A DNA stretch of 64,000 bases from Trichomonas vaginalis G3 (taxonomy: Eukaryota; Parabasalia; Trichomonadida; Trichomonadidae), in the NCBI RefSeq assembly GCF_026262505.1, contig NC_067203.1, forward strand, positions 11,780,001-11,844,000. The letters run 5' to 3'. The position numbers were made by a program, and so were the translations under genes. Positions within the stretch are counted from its first letter, which is position 1, and every line of letters begins with the position of its first letter. Below the pieces are notes generated by a model. That model was not told the DNA's origin and made no database searches. It saw only the letters and a program-made list of their open reading frames with translations. This document shows positions 11,024 to 19,760 of this stretch, piece after piece.

Positions 11024-11608
11024 TTACTTCAAAAAGCTTGTTATGACGGTTAAGTCATACAACAAGTTTAAAATAATATCTTGTTCTTCTTCTGAACGTT
11101 TGTTGTCTCTTCCGATAAAAGTTTCGAACATGAGAACCAAAAAACGTTTTTTGAGATTGCGGAAGAGTTCAGGCAAACGTTCATATTCCGGATATGTTGG
11201 GAGCAGTTCAAAACATCTGAGCTGACTTTCGGACAAAATTGGGACAATGTCAGAAAATTCATCTTTGGTCGGACTGCTTGAAGGTAAGTCCCTTACATGT
11301 AAGTAGCTCTGGTAAAGTCTTCTCATTTCTGCTAACTTTTGGAGTATAGCTTCGTAGTTTAGAAGTTTTAATTTTAAATGTCTTATTCCACTCTTGACAT
11401 CTAAACGGTAACTATCCATGAGGTCAAGAGTAGCTTTGGTAGCTTTCAGTGGAGTTATCTGTTCCTTGACTTCTGCAATTTTGGTTGCAATTGTGGTTTG
11501 AGCTCCTTCAAGTTCGCCGTCTATGTCGTTCTCAACACCTTCAACCATGGCTTGAAACTCTTCATCGGTCCATTGAGATTGGTGTGGGACGAATTTAACT
11601 TGCTTCAT
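11024..11608 (-). CDS. Coiled-coil protein of unknown function (L)
   Basis: Open frame of 194 residues beginning MKQVKFVPHQSQWTDEEF. Residues 30-105 are predicted by eye to be a coiled coil (EVKEQITPLKATKATLDLMD and so on); the C-terminal half is leucine-rich and helical. No membrane segment or catalytic motif is seen. It lies in the same direction as the HNH-like gene 33 bp downstream, so the two may be expressed together. Absent from R. The frame looks whole. Confidence 0.6.
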   Translation of the reverse strand: MKQVKFVPHQSQWTDEEFQAMVEGVENDIDGELEGAQTTIATKIAEVKEQITPLKATKATLDLMDSYRLDVKSGIRHLKLKLLNYEAILQKLAEMRRLYQSYLHVRDLPSSSPTKDEFSDIVPILSESQLRCFELLPTYPEYERLPELFRNLKKRFLVLMFETFIGRDNKRSEEEQDIILNLLYDLTVITSFLK

Positions 11609-11634
11609 TCAAAAAATGAAAAAAATGTTTTTAC

Positions 11635-12024
11635 TCAAAACGTTAAGGTTGACTGAACTGGTTGGATGTCGCCTTCACAGGTTATGTAGAACGGCTGACC
11701 CGAGAAGTGAAGGAGAGACTGAATTGCCAATTTCATATGGGGTAGGGGGTTCTCCTTGTTTGGTATTTTTATCCAAGGACGTTTGTTTAGGAACTTAACA
11801 AGAGCTTCTCTTTTGGCGTCCTTTATGCCATCGTAGGCTGTCCCGTCTGGTATTTGAATTGGAATTCCAGTCGAAGTCTCGAGCTGAAGTGTAGACCTTC
11901 CAGAAATAGTGGTGAACTTGACCTTGGGCTTCATTACCCTGCGCAAGTACTGCTTAACAACTTCATTTATCTCTATAAGGTAAATTGCCTCATCAAATCC
12001 TTCTGGTATTCCGAGTCCTTCCAT
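11635..12024 (-). CDS. Array-flanking gene B, IYLIEINEVV family (L copy)
   Basis: 129 residues from the ATG at 12024 (MEGLGIPEGFDEAIYLIEIN). Homologous genes occur in R at 48625-49005 (126 residues) and as a short remnant at 44837. Shared landmarks are EAIYLIEINEVVKQYL, LETSTGIPIQIPDGTAYD, FLNKRPWIKIPN and LLHFSGQPFYIT. A longer frame runs upstream through the 22-bp repeat array, but that frame is a product of T-rich repeats and the ATG at 12024 coincides with the starts of the homologues. No known domain was recognised; a small alpha/beta protein. All three copies face the repeat array, which suggests the array controls or is bound by this gene product. Confidence 0.65.
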   Translation of the reverse strand: MEGLGIPEGFDEAIYLIEINEVVKQYLRRVMKPKVKFTTISGRSTLQLETSTGIPIQIPDGTAYDGIKDAKREALVKFLNKRPWIKIPNKENPLPHMKLAIQSLLHFSGQPFYITCEGDIQPVQSTLTF

Positions 12025-12274
12025 CCGACAGGAAAATATTTTCCCGACAACTGGAAAAAAATTTCCCGACGACAGGAAGAACTCTTCCAGTTGTCCGTCC
12101 GTAAACCATTCAAATTTTCGAAAATTGAGAACTTTTGGTCGAACTTCAGAAAAAGTTTTTCCTTCCGACAGGAAAGGTTTTTCCTTCCGACAGGAAAGGT
12201 TTTTCCTTCCGACAGGAAAGGTTTTTCCTTCCGACAGGAAAGGTTTTTCCTTCCGACGGTTAAGCCACAAACAG
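12025..12274. repeat. 22-bp-period array with conserved core (L)
   Basis: Between the divergent starts of gene B (12024) and gene A (12275). The right half (12152-12262) holds about five copies of a 22-bp unit with the hairpin CCTTCC-GACA-GGAAAGG. The left half (12027-12090) holds units like TTCCCGACAACTGGAA, the type seen in R at 44665-44835. Between them, 12100-12150 carries a core containing AAAATTGAGAACTTTT that also occurs in both R arrays. Confidence 0.75.
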
Positions 12275-12856
12275 ATGTCCGACGTCCCACCAACCGAGCC
12301 CATATCCCAACCAGAGGAACCTAAGGAACCACAACAGTCTCCTCAGCAACCTCAGTTCCAGCAAGTACCTCCGATTTACTACCAATTTCCACCTCAATGT
12401 TACTACCCACCACAAGGCTTCCCGAACTACCCTCCTCCTCAGCCTATGCCTTACTTCCCCAACCCTTGGATGTTCCAGCAAGCTCCACCCCAGCAATTCC
12501 AATCTCAATCTCAATCCAAGAGAGACCAAGAGTTCGAAGAAGGTCTGAACCGCTTACGCAAAGATTATGCCACAGCCCCTATGGAAGACGACAGGCTTTC
12601 AGTCTCTTCCCTCAAATCGACCGATTCGACTCGTACCACAGATTCGGTTCGTGACCGTGAAGACTACCTCAAGCAGTCTGAGAGACTCTTCATCCTACAA
12701 TCATTTACAACTGGAGCTCTCAAGAACATGCGCAATTACGAAGGTCAGACACCAGCTGGAGACCGCAAAACAGACGTACTCGCAAGAGCAGTCCAACTGG
12801 TCAAGACAAAGACTGAGATAGTCGACTTCATTCTTGCAGCTTGCCCATACAAGTAA
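12275..12856 (+). CDS. Array-flanking gene A, Pro/Gln/Tyr-rich protein (L copy)
   Basis: 193 residues from the ATG at 12275 (MSDVPPTEPISQPEEPKEPQ). Residues 15-75 are rich in Pro, Gln and Tyr (YYQFPPQCYYPPQGFPNYPP) and look disordered. Residues 80-193 are charged and helical, with a Ser/Thr-rich patch (DRLSVSSLKSTDSTRTTDS). The ATG was chosen over an upstream in-frame one because the same MSDVPPTE start faces the array in R (44519, and a trace at 48313). Low-complexity P/Q/Y N termini occur in structural or RNA/DNA-binding proteins; no function is assigned. The frame looks whole in L while the R copies are short remnants. Confidence 0.65.
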   Translation: MSDVPPTEPISQPEEPKEPQQSPQQPQFQQVPPIYYQFPPQCYYPPQGFPNYPPPQPMPYFPNPWMFQQAPPQQFQSQSQSKRDQEFEEGLNRLRKDYATAPMEDDRLSVSSLKSTDSTRTTDSVRDREDYLKQSERLFILQSFTTGALKNMRNYEGQTPAGDRKTDVLARAVQLVKTKTEIVDFILAACPYK

Positions 12857-12884
12857 AAAAATAAACAATTACGAGTTAAACTTT

Positions 12885-13085
12885 TTATTCTTTCTTTTCT
12901 GAGTTGTTTAGAGCTGGTTTCTCTTGTAGGAACCTTTCGTACTCTTCCATGGTCATGTAATTGCGAATTTGGTACGCAATTCCAGGTTCGTTGTTTTTGA
13001 ACCTTACGTATGTAACGCTTCCATCCTCCTCAGGGAAGTAAGCTGCTAACATCTGACCAAGTTTTCTCGGTGACTCGGAGCTCAT
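12885..13085 (-). CDS. 66-residue protein, unknown (L)
   Basis: MSSESPRKLGQMLAAYFPEE at the start, then a compact segment with GSVTYVRFKNNEPGIAYQIR. The start context is ATAAAAATG on the opposite strand side (13086-13095 region), like other Polinton genes. It converges on gene A with 28 bp between stops. No family recognised; L-specific. Confidence 0.5.
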   Translation of the reverse strand: MSSESPRKLGQMLAAYFPEEDGSVTYVRFKNNEPGIAYQIRNYMTMEEYERFLQEKPALNNSEKKE

Positions 13086-13126
13086 AAAAATGTCACTTTT
13101 TTAAACCTTAAGTTTTTAGTCTTATT

Positions 13127-13162
13127 TTACCCTTTGTTTACCCTTTGTTTACCCTTTGTTTG
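13127..13162. repeat. 12-bp tandem repeat (L)
   Basis: Three copies of TACCCTTTGTTT covering the 3' end of the 64-residue gene. The 12-bp spacing resembles that of the half-sites in the AGATCT palindromes nearby. Confidence 0.7.
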
Positions 13163-13332
13163 TCAAGGTAGTATTGGAGTGCAATTTCTCCAAATTCTCT
13201 GTGTCGGAGTTCTTCAGCATTTTCCAAGGTGTTCCTGGAGAACTCAAAGAAGTTGTCAAGAACATACTGCCATGCTGCTCTTCTGAGTTCGTCGGTATTT
13301 TGGAAGTGTTGCACCTTCGAGTCTTCGGACAT
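13138..13332 (-). CDS. 64-residue helical protein, unknown (L)
   Basis: Begins MSEDSKVQHFQNTDELRRAA and is helical throughout (WQYVLDNFFEFSRNTLENAE). The stop codon lies in a 12-bp tandem repeat, so the C-terminal RVNKG is encoded by the repeat. L-specific; the function is not recognised. Confidence 0.5.
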   Translation of the reverse strand: MSEDSKVQHFQNTDELRRAAWQYVLDNFFEFSRNTLENAEELRHREFGEIALQYYLDKQRVNKG

Positions 13333-13376
13333 GAAAAAATGACACTTTTTCTATTAAACCGTTTTGGCATTTCTCA

Positions 13377-13552
13377 TGAGTGAGTATAGTTCTGCCGAAC
13401 CATTGGAAGAGAAGAAGTACCTTGCTGGCAAAAGACAAAAATAGTTGCCTTAGTTGTCATTGCAATTGTACTCGTAATTGAATTCATTGTACTTCTCTTC
13501 ACGTACATAAAACTCAGCAATGGTATTTGCTTTAAGAAGCTACCATCTTACT
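13377..13552 (+). pseudogene. Small membrane-protein remnant (L)
   Basis: A charged start (MSEYSSAEPLEEKKYLAGKR) is followed by a strongly hydrophobic segment of about 25 residues (IAIVLVIEFIVLLFTYI) and a short basic tail. This layout fits a single-pass membrane protein. It sits at the left edge of the inverted-repeat cassette. Broken. Confidence 0.4.
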
Positions 13553-13603
13553 AAGACTAAACACTTAGATTTTTCAAGCTTGACTTTTTACAATTTGAAT
13601 TTT

Positions 13604-13681
13604 GTTGCTGAATTCAGCAAAAATAATGTTTATGTTAGAATGTTAGATCTAACATGTTTTCTAACACGTTTTCTAACATGG
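13604..13681 (+). repeat. Left inverted repeat of the 313-residue gene cassette (L)
   Basis: About 75 bp that recur inverted at 14726-14799. It contains TTCAGCAAAAATAATG, half-sites ATGTTAGA spaced about 12 bp, and the palindrome GTTAGATCTAAC centred on AGATCT. The same layout with GGTGAGATCTCACC surrounds the homologous gene in R. Confidence 0.85.
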
Positions 13682-13778
13682 TCTAAAACTCTTGAATTTT
13701 CATGAATTTTCCCGAAATAAAAAATAAAATTAGTTTTATTTTTTATTTTATTTATTTTTTTTATTTTGTATAAAAGAC

Positions 13779-14720
13779 ATGATTTCAACAATCGGCACAA
13801 CAACAATTCAAACAACTACAGCACCAAACTCGCTAGTTATGAATCCAACATCTATGTTAGTAGAGATGAAAAACTTCATTCCTTCTTCATATACTTTCGA
13901 AACAAAAATCCAGAAGATAAAGCAAGAACTTTTAACAAGTAATTTAGACTGTAGTGCGAAAGATGAAACAAATGAACAGTATCTTTATGAAATGCAGGAC
14001 ATTATTGACCATTTACCCAAATTGCCTGAAATCCAACAACAAAAACTAACCATTCCCGAATTTGACGAAATAGAAGTCAAAGCAACTGACTCAGTAGAAA
14101 TAAAGAAGTTCATACGAAAGGTAAATTATGAATTCCTTGGTTTTCATTGCAACCATAAGGTTATGGACAAAGATTGCGACATGGTATATAAGAATGTTTC
14201 TGACATATATAAATCCGAAGAATTTAAGACCTACGACAACTTTGTTTCATTAGTTGCAAAATGTGTTTGGGAAATAAGAGATAAAGATAGTAGGGGTAAG
14301 GTATGGAACGAACAAATAAGACCCGCTATGTTCGAGATGAAGAAAACCATTGACGCCTTAGTTGTTTTAGCAGGTAAGGTTTCAGAATATAACGCAAAAA
14401 TGAATCCGCAATGTTCAAAATGTAAAGCAGCAATGAGGAAATATAACTACTCCGTCAAAGAGATAGAACGTATGCGAAACGACTATGCAGATTTAAAGAA
14501 AGAAGCAGAAAAACCAGCAGAAGATAAAATGAACATGTTAGAATTTCTGAACAAAAACTATCCAACTGCTGACGATTTCCTTCTATCTGACGTCAAGAAG
14601 AAGTATAAAGAAACTTTCGGTATCGTTAAAACTTTTGACATACTGACAGAAGAAATAGAAGCTACGAAATTGTTTAGAGTCATGAACCATCGCAACATAT
14701 ACCATGTAAAACGCTTGTAA
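13779..14720 (+). CDS. Cassette gene, 313-residue zinc-knuckle-like protein (L)
   Basis: Whole open frame from ATG 13779, beginning MISTIGTTTIQTTTAPNSLV. It is about 90% identical by eye to the 304-residue gene of R (47236-48150); only the first ten residues and the last twenty differ. Cysteine/histidine clusters HCNHKVMDKDC and NPQCSKCKAAMRKY could bind zinc. Residues 255-310 (DFLLSDVKKKYKETFG and onward) have the look of a winged-helix domain. No transposase or nuclease signature was recognised. The gene is enclosed by inverted repeats. It is preserved while its surroundings have decayed, which suggests selection or recent arrival. A DNA-binding role at the palindromes is an inference. Confidence 0.75.
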   Translation: MISTIGTTTIQTTTAPNSLVMNPTSMLVEMKNFIPSSYTFETKIQKIKQELLTSNLDCSAKDETNEQYLYEMQDIIDHLPKLPEIQQQKLTIPEFDEIEVKATDSVEIKKFIRKVNYEFLGFHCNHKVMDKDCDMVYKNVSDIYKSEEFKTYDNFVSLVAKCVWEIRDKDSRGKVWNEQIRPAMFEMKKTIDALVVLAGKVSEYNAKMNPQCSKCKAAMRKYNYSVKEIERMRNDYADLKKEAEKPAEDKMNMLEFLNKNYPTADDFLLSDVKKKYKETFGIVKTFDILTEEIEATKLFRVMNHRNIYHVKRL

Positions 14721-14725
14721 ATAGT

Positions 14726-14799
14726 TATGTTAGAAAACATGTTAGAAAACATGTTAGATCTAACATTCTAACATAAACATTATTTTTGCTGAATTCCGT
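14726..14799 (-). repeat. Right inverted repeat of the 313-residue gene cassette (L)
   Basis: Inverted copy of 13604-13681 with two or three differences. It has ATGTTAGAAAAC twice in tandem, then GTTAGATCTAAC. Just outside, 14800-14868 equals the 3' end of the KilA-N gene found next to the ATPase in R. Confidence 0.85.
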
Positions 14800-14884
14800 A
14801 TGAAAACAGTGAAAAATAACAGAGTATTTTGACAACTTCAAACAAGTAGAGTAAATGAACCATTTATTTTTCAAGCTTGACTTT

Positions 14885-15739
14885 TTACAATTTGAACTTT
14901 GTTTGCGTAGATATGAATTCTGAAAGAAGTATGAGGGTCTTGTATGACTTTGTACTTCTCCCATAGTTCATGTCTGTCAAACTTACCTGCCATGGACTCT
15001 TTCATAAGTTCCATGAAATCGTCTTCGGACAATCCGGGGAAAAGTATGTCAGTAAGTATTCTTTAACATCCTTACTTAAACTCTTTGCTGTCTGTACACA
15101 AATGACAACAGAGATGTTAAAGTGTCTGAGCTTCTTAAGAATTCGACACATGTCTTGTTCTCTGTTCTTTAACAAAGGATGAGAAGCAAAGTCATCTAAG
15201 ATAAGAAGACATCTATGAGGGTAAGTCTTCCAATCGTAAGATTGCAATTTCTTCGAAATGTATTCTATCTCTTTCTGTTTGTTTCTGAAGTGTTTCTTCT
15301 CTAATATTCTCTGCATTTCCTCATTAGGGTCTTTAAACTTCGAATTTATATACTCATTTATAGCATTATACTTCAAAACTCTTCTTTGGTACTTCTTTAT
15401 CCAATCTAACAACTCAGATCTTTATACATACTAACTTAGACTTCTTTATAATATCTTTGAACGAATTGACGGTTTGGTCAAATTGACCAGAAGTACTACA
15501 AATAACAACTAACTCATAGAATGGGTTCTTCTCATCTAGTTCTTGTTGTTGTGCAGCCATTTTAAGATAAGTGAAAGTCTTACCCGACCCAGGTGGTGCA
15601 ATTAGACCTGTTATACCATTCTGAGCAAATAAGAACTTGTCATGTATAGGTTTTATCTGAGCATTTTCTAACTTCCTCTTGTTCTTTTTAAAACATTCTC
15701 AAATTTCTTGTCAATGTCAGCAAACTTTTTTTCTAACAT
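14885..15739 (-). pseudogene. Packaging ATPase remnant (L)
   Basis: Counterpart of R 43548-44413. Walker A (PPGSGKTFT) and Walker B (CLLILDDFAS) are both readable. It is in the same relative place between the accessory zone and the small charged gene. Broken, though one long frame of 136 residues covers the Walker B half. Confidence 0.85.
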
Positions 15740-15775
15740 ATTTTTAGAAAAATTAAAATTTTTATCTTTTAGAAA

Positions 15776-16230
15776 ATGTCTAGCGATTTCGCTATCTATA
15801 TTCGAGACAAGCTTTTCGACAGCAAAACATCTGTCGACCATAAAATCTTACATAGTGTAAACAAGAAAGGTGAATTTGTTCTAAAGTTCTGTTTCTGGGA
15901 ATATGACAAGAACCATAAAACATTAAGCAGAGCAGTCTTAAAATTTGTCAATGACAGACTTGTTGACAGAGATGACGCCTTGGAAAGATGAAGTCCAACA
16001 AAAGTTCTTAGAATGCAAAGAAGACACATGCGCTGTTCTTGAAGATGAAATAGAAAACAGAATAGAAGAGCTATTAAAGGACAAAGAACTTTTACATAAA
16101 TATGGTTCGAAATTTGACATAACTCCACCAGAAAAGAAGAAGAGAGAAAAGAAAGAAAGAAAAGAAAAGAAGAAGAGAAGAGAAGAAAGAACCTGAACCA
16201 GTTCCAGAGAAAAAGAAATTTGACATGTAA
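15776..16230 (+). pseudogene. MSSDFAIYIRDKLF protein (L)
   Basis: Counterpart of R 43063-43511. The first 70 residues are well ordered (KLFDSKTSVDHKILHSVNKK), and the last 40 are a Lys/Glu/Arg tract ending KKKFDM. The divergent spacing to the ATPase start is 36 bp in both elements. Broken here. Confidence 0.6.
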
Positions 16231-16246
16231 AAATAAAATTTTATTT

Positions 16247-16666
16247 TTAGAACATTTCTGGGTCAATGTCAATGTTCTCTTCCTCTTTAGGAGCAAACAC
16301 TGGCTTAGACTCTAAAATCTTTTTACCCAATTTACCTTGAACTTCAACTATCTTAGACTCATAATATTCATAGTCGTCTGCTTTCTTTGGTTCATAAGGT
16401 ATAACAAGTTTGTATGCTTTGCCTTCTTTAAGGTTTGAAACCTTCTGTCAAAACTTTCTTTGACTGCTAACAAACCTTCTATGTCTAAGTCTTCAAATTT
16501 CGCACCATTTTTAGTCACAATAGCAAACTTAACTGGTTCGATGTTCCAAACTTTTGTCAAAATGTAGACTTTTCAAAATGGTAGAAGTAAACATTCAAAT
16601 AAGCGAATGGGTTAGTTCTTCTTTGACTTCTGTCATGTACTTATTTACTGAGATGAATTTCGTCAT
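16247..16666 (-). pseudogene. MTKFISVNKYM protein (L)
   Basis: Counterpart of R 42626-43047. VWNIEPVKFAIVTKNGAKFE and a Lys/Pro/Asp segment are preserved. Broken here. Confidence 0.6.
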
Positions 16667-16701
16667 CTTTCTATCGGATAAAAAAAGATTTTTTTTTAAA
16701 T

Positions 16702-17919
16702 TTACTCAGAAAAATTTTTCTTTGTATATACGCCGTTCTGAACATCTAAAAGATTTTGACATTTGCCAAAATGTACGTTTAGACGCTGCCATATAACCAT
16801 ATTCTTGACAATACTGTTTATATGAATCGTACAATGACCTTTCATCTAAACACTCAAGTAGTCTCATCTATAACAGTTCATATACACTCTTGTTTGCTTC
16901 TAACAATGTTTGTCTTCTTCGGTATGTGGAATTTGTCTTGGATTGAACTTAGAAATATCTAATGTCATGAAATATGAGAACAAGTGGTTGTAAAAGTCAG
17001 ATGTCAAACATTCTGACAAAGCGTCAAAATATTCTGTATCTTGCATACGAGAATCTGACGTTCTGACAACTACATATCTTCTGTCAGAACTTTCTAACTT
17101 CATCGGAACAGCATTGTTTGAAACCATAATGAAGTTTGCAACATTTTCAACAACTCTTTGGTCTTTATATTTTCTTTCAACAACTCCAACTTTGTCTGTT
17201 ATAAGACTCTTCAAAGCATCTGAGTTCAAAACTTTTGTTGTATCTATACTTTGAAGTTCGCAAACTATAGTTTCATATTCTCTATTGAGAGTTAAATTTG
17301 CCACAGATGTTTTCTGTTTGTCATATTCGGTTCGAATAGCCCTCTAACAGTTTGCACAAATATCTGTAAAGAAAGTATTCTTACCTTCCTTGTTTTCCAA
17401 TTATAATGAGAGCAGTTTCATTTTTAGCACTTGGATGTTGTAAGATGTTTGCAAACCAACATAAGATATACTCATAGACTCTTTCGTTTCCATTGCATAT
17501 AATTTCTTTGACATGGTCTAACCAAGCTTCTATAATATTTTCTTTCCATTCTACTTGTTCGTATTTATATCCAGTGAAGATAGAATAGAAGTTTGGAGAA
17601 GGTGTATAGAACTTTATACCACGAACTGAAAAATCTTCTAACTTTGACAATAAGATATCCCAAGCATCTAACATCTTCATGCCAACTTGTACGACTTTTA
17701 TTTTCTTAAGTTTCTGTCTACATTCTTGTTCTGAAACTATTGTTGCTCTTGGTTTGTTAAAGACAACATCCCATTCTTTCATGACATAACATTCTGGGGC
17801 AGAGTCGACATAAATGACTAAACGTTTCAAATTCTCGACTGCTTTTTATAGTCTCTAAATGGACACATATTTCTGAACGCTTGGAAGTCATAAAAATCTG
17901 AAACATCTATTCTGTACAT
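16702..17919 (-). pseudogene. SF3 helicase remnant (L)
   Basis: Counterpart of R 41354-42588. MYRIDVSDFYDFQAFRNMCP start, LIIIGKQG Walker A region, and VVERKYKDQRVVENVANFIM with SDRRYVVVRTSD (motif B/C region) are readable. Broken here. Confidence 0.8.
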
Positions 17920-17947
17920 TTTTATAAATAAAAAAAAATATTTTTTT

Positions 17948-18743
17948 TTATTCTTGACTTTGTTGTTGCATTTGTTGCATTTGTTGTTTTGAGCTATTTG
18001 TTGTTGAAGTTGTTCTTGTAATACAATACTTTCACCAGTTGCATCTTCCAATTCGAAACTTTCTGCCGTCATTGACAAATACATAGGACATAAAAGTTTT
18101 ACAGGAACAAAGTTTGCGTCAACTAATGTCAACGTTATACTTGCCAAAGTGTTTGAGTTCACTAAGGTTGAAAATTCTGCATTCGAATGAACAATAGGCA
18201 AACCAGCAGAGAAAGTATTGTTTATACGCATAAGTATCTTTTGGTCATAATAGTTTCTGTCGACATTCGAATAACACTTTGAACCTAAGTTTGAAACAAT
18301 ATATAAAGATTGGTGTGCTTAAATGTCAATGGAATAGACATTCCTTGTATGACACCTTTTCCTGTTATAGGAAACTGTTGGTAGTAAAAACCAGAATAAG
18401 TTTTGTATTATAGCTCATATCGTTTATAGTAAACTCAGTCGGACATCCAAACATAATGAAACCTGCTCTAGTTGCAGCACATGTTACACCCGTACTTAAA
18501 GTATTAAATAAGTCAACAAAACCTGTTGGTGGTATATCTGAGTAAGTATCTTCAAAGGAGTATTTTTTACCATTCAAACAATAAAGTCTTCTGGTGTCAA
18601 AGAGCAAAACAGGCTTTAGTCGTCATTGTGTTTAAAGTTAGTTTACAATACCGTCCTTGAGGACTTTGTAAGTTTGTTGTTATAGAATTATATGACTCAG
18701 GGTTTTTAGTCGTAATAGTATAAACCATTATATCTTCTGCCAT
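17948..18743 (-). pseudogene. Candidate penton/minor capsid protein (L)
   Basis: Counterpart of R 40537-41340, beginning MAEDIVVYTITTKNPESYNS and ending in a Gln-rich tail. Broken here. Confidence 0.55.
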
Positions 18744-18761
18744 TTACTTAGCAAATAAATT

Positions 18762-19022
18762 TTAATGAAATGTTGTGGTCGTCAAATATTTTATGACGTC
18801 TGGGAAACTATATTTTAAGTTCAACGTTTCACCTCCTTTCATAACGTATATCTTGTCAATGACATTATATGAAACACCACAGCAAGCAATGTCGGGTTCT
18901 ATTTCTTTTATGTTTATATCGTCTGCCTCTGTCAAAAGTTTCAATAGTTCTTTCAAAATTTCATGAGGTGCGATGACATATGAGTTCACTTTTACAGGGT
19001 TGTGCTCAACCAAGTTTAACAT
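18762..19022 (-). pseudogene. MLNLVEHNPVKVNSYV small protein (L)
   Basis: Counterpart of R 40257-40532; in L most of the protein is readable in one frame, including EADDINIKEIEPDIACCGVS. Its ATG overlaps the stop of the preceding gene (TAATG). Function unknown. Confidence 0.6.
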
Positions 19023-19323
19023 TATACCAAAGCCTGACAAATCTTCTCCTGAGTTTTAAGTTTGTCTTTAAGTTGTTGGTAGTCGTTTCGAATATCTGCA
19101 ACAGAACTTAATCTCTGCTAACTTCAGGGTATGTTGGTTCTTTTACAGGAACTATTGTTATACCATCTTCGTCTTCGTATGGTTTCCCCACTTCAACATC
19201 TCTGTCTTTGACATTGACAACAACACTTTGACTGTTTGTTTGAGTTGGTGAATTTAACTTCACATCTGCCATCGCCATTAAACCTTTTGAAACACTTACG
19301 CTTCTATTTTTCGGAAATGACAT
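19022..19323 (-). pseudogene. MSFPKNRSVSVSKG small protein (L)
   Basis: Counterpart of R 39953-40257. It has a basic N terminus and a coiled C terminus (SSVADIRNDYQQLKDKLKTQ). It probably forms a transcription unit with the next two genes, with overlapping stop/start. Broken here. Confidence 0.6.
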
Positions 19324-19337
19324 TTTACTTAGAATAA

Positions 19338-19760
19338 AAAGGGACGTATTTTCTGAATTGAAGCAAAAAAAGTTTACACACACAAACATACAAGTTCATT
19401 GACAGAGTAGTTCTTTACACAAACAATGGAAAATGTTATAGAATAGCAATATTTGCTGAACCAAAATATTTCATAAAGCAAAGAAAGTATAACCGAGATG
19501 GTGAAAGTTCTTGAAGCAGACAAAAATATAACAACAAAACTGACCGATATTTCTAAAGGTAAGTTTATAATACAATTTATGTCAAAACTGGCGTACTGTC
19601 AATATTTGACGGAGAGAAGTCAGTTCAAGAACAACTTACTGACCTGCTGCCAAAATCTGCTCGATGGAAGCTGTCGTTATGCCAATCTGAGGAGCCCCAG
19701 CAGGTTTCATCGAACGAATCTTCAAAAGAGCATCTTCCGTGAAAAGTGCTATTGGTTTTG
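19338..19760 (+). pseudogene. MDVFGYLFELKQNK small protein (L)
   Basis: Counterpart of R 39515-39934, antisense to the capsid gene at its 3' end. KVLEADKNITTKLTDISKGK is preserved. Broken here. Confidence 0.5.

Noticed and set aside
12025-12274. 22-bp arrays as a CRISPR array
   Set aside because: No unique spacers lie between units; units follow each other directly, and this is a eukaryotic element.
11635-12303. 222-codon frame running through the 22-bp array as one protein
   Set aside because: The period of 22 is not a multiple of three, so a repeat in that frame has no stable protein unit, and homologues start at the ATG next to the array.
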